From contig CACXFF010000143.1 of NCBI GenBank assembly GCA_902766805.1, positions 1-5,658 of the forward strand: 5,658 nucleotides of DNA. The letters are read 5' to 3'. Both the position numbers and the translations under genes were made by a program. This DNA is from an uncultured Coriobacteriaceae bacterium. GTDB lineage: Bacteria > Actinomycetota > Coriobacteriia > Coriobacteriales > Atopobiaceae. How positions within the stretch are numbered: position 1 is the stretch's first letter; every line of letters begins with the position of its first letter. The notes beneath the pieces are model-generated. The model made no database searches. It was not told the DNA's origin and worked only from the letters and a program-made list of their open reading frames with translations. Below, piece by piece: positions 3,877-5,658 of this stretch.

Positions 3877-5658
3877 TTAGGCAAACAGCGAGCCCCACCA
3901 TTGCTTGGCCGCCTCCATGGACGCGCGCTGAATGGCACGCTGCAGGCTCCAGAACGCATCCGCAGAAGCCTTCTGCAGGTCGTACTGCTTGGTCCAGAAC
4001 GCCTCCGTCTTGGCCTTGAAGGTCTCCAGCTGGTCCTTGACGTCGCCGTCCTGCTCGGGCAGCTCCCACGTGACCCCGCCGAGCATGTCCACGATGGACG
4101 TCGAAGACTCGGGGTCGGTGAGCTTGTCAAAGTCGAGCTTGAGCACGCTGTCCTCGTTGCTCTTCTTGAAGTCGGCGGAGATGCCGTCGATGACCTGCTC
4201 GACGACGTCGCTCGAGCTCTCCTCGAAGGGGTTCAGGCAGAAGTCCGTCAGCTGCTCCTCGTTGCGGACCGGGTCCACCGTGTACACGTCGCCGGAAACC
4301 TCGTTCTGGTTGAGGCGGTGCAGGTCGATCTTGCCGTTGGCGTTGCGCGGGAACGTCTCCACCAGCATCACGCGGGAGGGGATGTTGGCCTCCGACAGCG
4401 TCTGCTCCTCGATGAAGGCCTTGCGCAGGGCATCGAGGACGATCTGCTTGGGATCGCCGGCGCCCTCCACGGTCTTCACGCACAGCATGGGGATCGTGTC
4501 GTGCTGGATCTTGTAGTACACCGGCACGATGGCGCAGGAGTCGACGCCCTCGCGGCGGTTGAACTCGGTCTCGACCCTGCCGGACTCGTACTTCCTGCCC
4601 TCCTCGCGCATGAAGAAGCGGTTGGCGCGGCCCAGGTAGGTGATGCGCCCGTCGGGGTCCACGTGCACCAGGTCGTTGGTGCACACATAGGGCTCGCCCT
4701 CGATCATCTCGACCTTGATGACGTCGCGGCCGTCCAGCTGCGACGCGGCAATGGTCGGGGCGGTCAGGTAGAGCACGCCCTCGCCGCCCTCGCCATCGGG
4801 CGAGAAGTAACGGCCGCTCTCCTCGTCGTAGAGGCGCACGACGATGCCCGGCAGCGTATAGCCGATGGACTCGTCGTCGAGCGCCGACGACGACAGCGCG
4901 CAGGCGCCGCCCAGCTCCGACAGGCCGTAGCCGTTCAGAATCGCCACGTCCTTGCCGCCATGGGCCTCGATGAACTCGTTGTAGCGCTTCTTGTCGGCCG
5001 CCGACACCGCCGTGCCGCCGAGTGCCACGAACTTCAGGCTGGAGAAGTCGAAGTCGGTGTCCTCGGGCATCTTCATCCAGCGGTCGAACATGTAGCTGGC
5101 GCTGAAGAGGAACGAGATGCGGTAGGCCGCGATGGACTTGTAGAACCAGGGGTTCAGGAAGCCCAGAGGCACGGTGATCAGGGTCGCGCCCATCGCGAAG
5201 GGCAGGTGCACCTGGTTGATGATGCCGTAGGAGTTGCTGAGGTCGAGCATCGTCGCGGTCACCAGGTGGTCGTAGGGCAGCGAGATGTTCTTGATCTGCA
5301 GGAAGCTCATCACGACCGAGTTCAGCGCCTCGTCCGACATGGGCACGGGCTTGCCGGTGCCGCTGGTGGTGCCGGTGGTGTGGATGATGAGGGCGTACTT
5401 GTCCGTCTCCTGCTCGGCGTAGTGCACCGGGTAGTTGCCGAAGTGCGCCAGCAGCGTGTCCATGCTGACCGGCCAGAACAGAGACTTCATCGGCACGCTC
5501 TTGACCTCTTGGGCCGCCGTCATCGCCGGCATGGCAGTGGCGCCCGCCATGCGCACGTGCAGGACGATCACGTGACGAAGCCCCAGCTCCTCGCGCTTGT
5601 TGAGAAGTTCGCCGATCAGCTCGGGCTGAGCGAGGTCGTCCGTTATGATGAAGTCCGT
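3877..5658 (-). CDS. AMP-binding acyl-CoA synthetase-like ligase with helical tail (5' partial)
   Basis: Adenylate-forming enzyme that activates a carboxylic acid with ATP, usually before transfer to CoA or a carrier. The frame stays open to the right edge, so the N-terminus is missing; 593 residues are visible. In visible numbering the core motifs are the phosphate loop HTTGTTSGTGKP (93-104), GYGLSE (243-248, the YGxTE motif), CTNDL (326-330, TGD-like with the Asp), GRANRFFMREEGRKYESGRVE split across 343-363, and NANGKIDL with the catalytic-type Lys443. All core functions appear intact. The acid specificity cannot be read. Beyond the usual end at about 450 there is an acidic linker (456-539) and a helical tail with a 15-residue repeat: EAFWTKQYDLQKASA (552-566), DAFWSLQRAIQRASM (567-581), EAAKQWWGSLFA (582-593). 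Such a tail recalls phasins and may tether the enzyme to a lipid surface or partner. A GTG at 5571 is internal to the domain and not the start. The EAL gene begins 258 bp downstream. Confidence 0.9.
   Translation of the reverse strand, partial: TDFIITDDLAQPELIGELLNKREELGLRHVIVLHVRMAGATAMPAMTAAQEVKSVPMKSLFWPVSMDTLLAHFGNYPVHYAEQETDKYALIIHTTGTTSGTGKPVPMSDEALNSVVMSFLQIKNISLPYDHLVTATMLDLSNSYGIINQVHLPFAMGATLITVPLGFLNPWFYKSIAAYRISFLFSASYMFDRWMKMPEDTDFDFSSLKFVALGGTAVSAADKKRYNEFIEAHGGKDVAILNGYGLSELGGACALSSSALDDESIGYTLPGIVVRLYDEESGRYFSPDGEGGEGVLYLTAPTIAASQLDGRDVIKVEMIEGEPYVCTNDLVHVDPDGRITYLGRANRFFMREEGRKYESGRVETEFNRREGVDSCAIVPVYYKIQHDTIPMLCVKTVEGAGDPKQIVLDALRKAFIEEQTLSEANIPSRVMLVETFPRNANGKIDLHRLNQNEVSGDVYTVDPVRNEEQLTDFCLNPFEESSSDVVEQVIDGISADFKKSNEDSVLKLDFDKLTDPESSTSIVDMLGGVTWELPEQDGDVKDQLETFKAKTEAFWTKQYDLQKASADAFWSLQRAIQRASMEAAKQWWGSLFA

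Noticed and set aside
3633..4130. A 165-codon minus-strand frame covering the ligase tail and the following gap.
   Set aside because: Arg/Ser/Thr-rich, no ribosome binding site, and it lies out of frame with the ligase, whose repeat tail is clearly coding.
5571..5571. GTG at 5571 as the start of the ligase.
   Set aside because: The frame continues upstream to the window edge with plausible protein (TDFIITDDLAQ and onward) typical of the adenylation domain before the phosphate loop, so the gene is truncated by the window.
1..5658. CRISPR arrays, tRNA or rRNA genes, insertion sequences.
   Set aside because: No regularly spaced repeats, no cloverleaf or rRNA-like sequence and no transposase frame or terminal inverted repeats were seen.

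Overview
The window is GC-rich, and every convincing gene lies on the minus strand, so the reading order is from high to low coordinates. Purine-rich Shine-Dalgarno sites (AGAGAGGGG, AGAGGGGG, AAGGA) sit 7-8 nt before the starts, and one start is TTG. Strong G/C at third codon positions, a stand-alone EAL-type protein and a Gly-Gly leader peptide would fit a high-GC Gram-positive anaerobe such as a member of the Coriobacteriia. That assignment is an inference from style, not from a recognised marker gene.

Layout in transcription order: (a) 5658-3877, an adenylate-forming acyl-CoA synthetase-like ligase whose N-terminus is outside the window. It carries an acidic linker and a repeat-bearing helical C-terminal tail that recalls phasins. 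(b) 3876-3619, a 258-bp gap with a strong 10-bp inverted repeat flanked by an 11-bp direct repeat, and a possible promoter. (c) 3618-2830, a stand-alone degenerate EAL-domain protein. (d) 2747-2223, a 174-aa protein made of two tandem 47-residue helical repeats plus an acidic tail of three 12-residue repeats. (e) 2081-798, a type-B carboxylesterase with an intact catalytic triad and a TTG start. (f) 659-480, a short gene for a peptide ending in a Gly-Gly-type leader motif followed by only ten residues. (g) about 320 bp with no supported gene. (h) 159-1, the start of an unrecognised protein that leaves the window.

The genes are co-directional but separated by gaps of 80-260 bp, so they may be several transcripts rather than one tight operon. 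An acyl-activating ligase with a phasin-like tail, a separate amphipathic helical-repeat protein and an esterase could together form an acyl-ester or lipid-body metabolism module, with the EAL-like protein as a c-di-GMP-responsive or purely structural partner. This is a hypothesis. The firmest unusual observations are the Gly-Gly leader peptide, the internal repeats of the 174-aa protein, the ligase tail and the degenerate EAL site.
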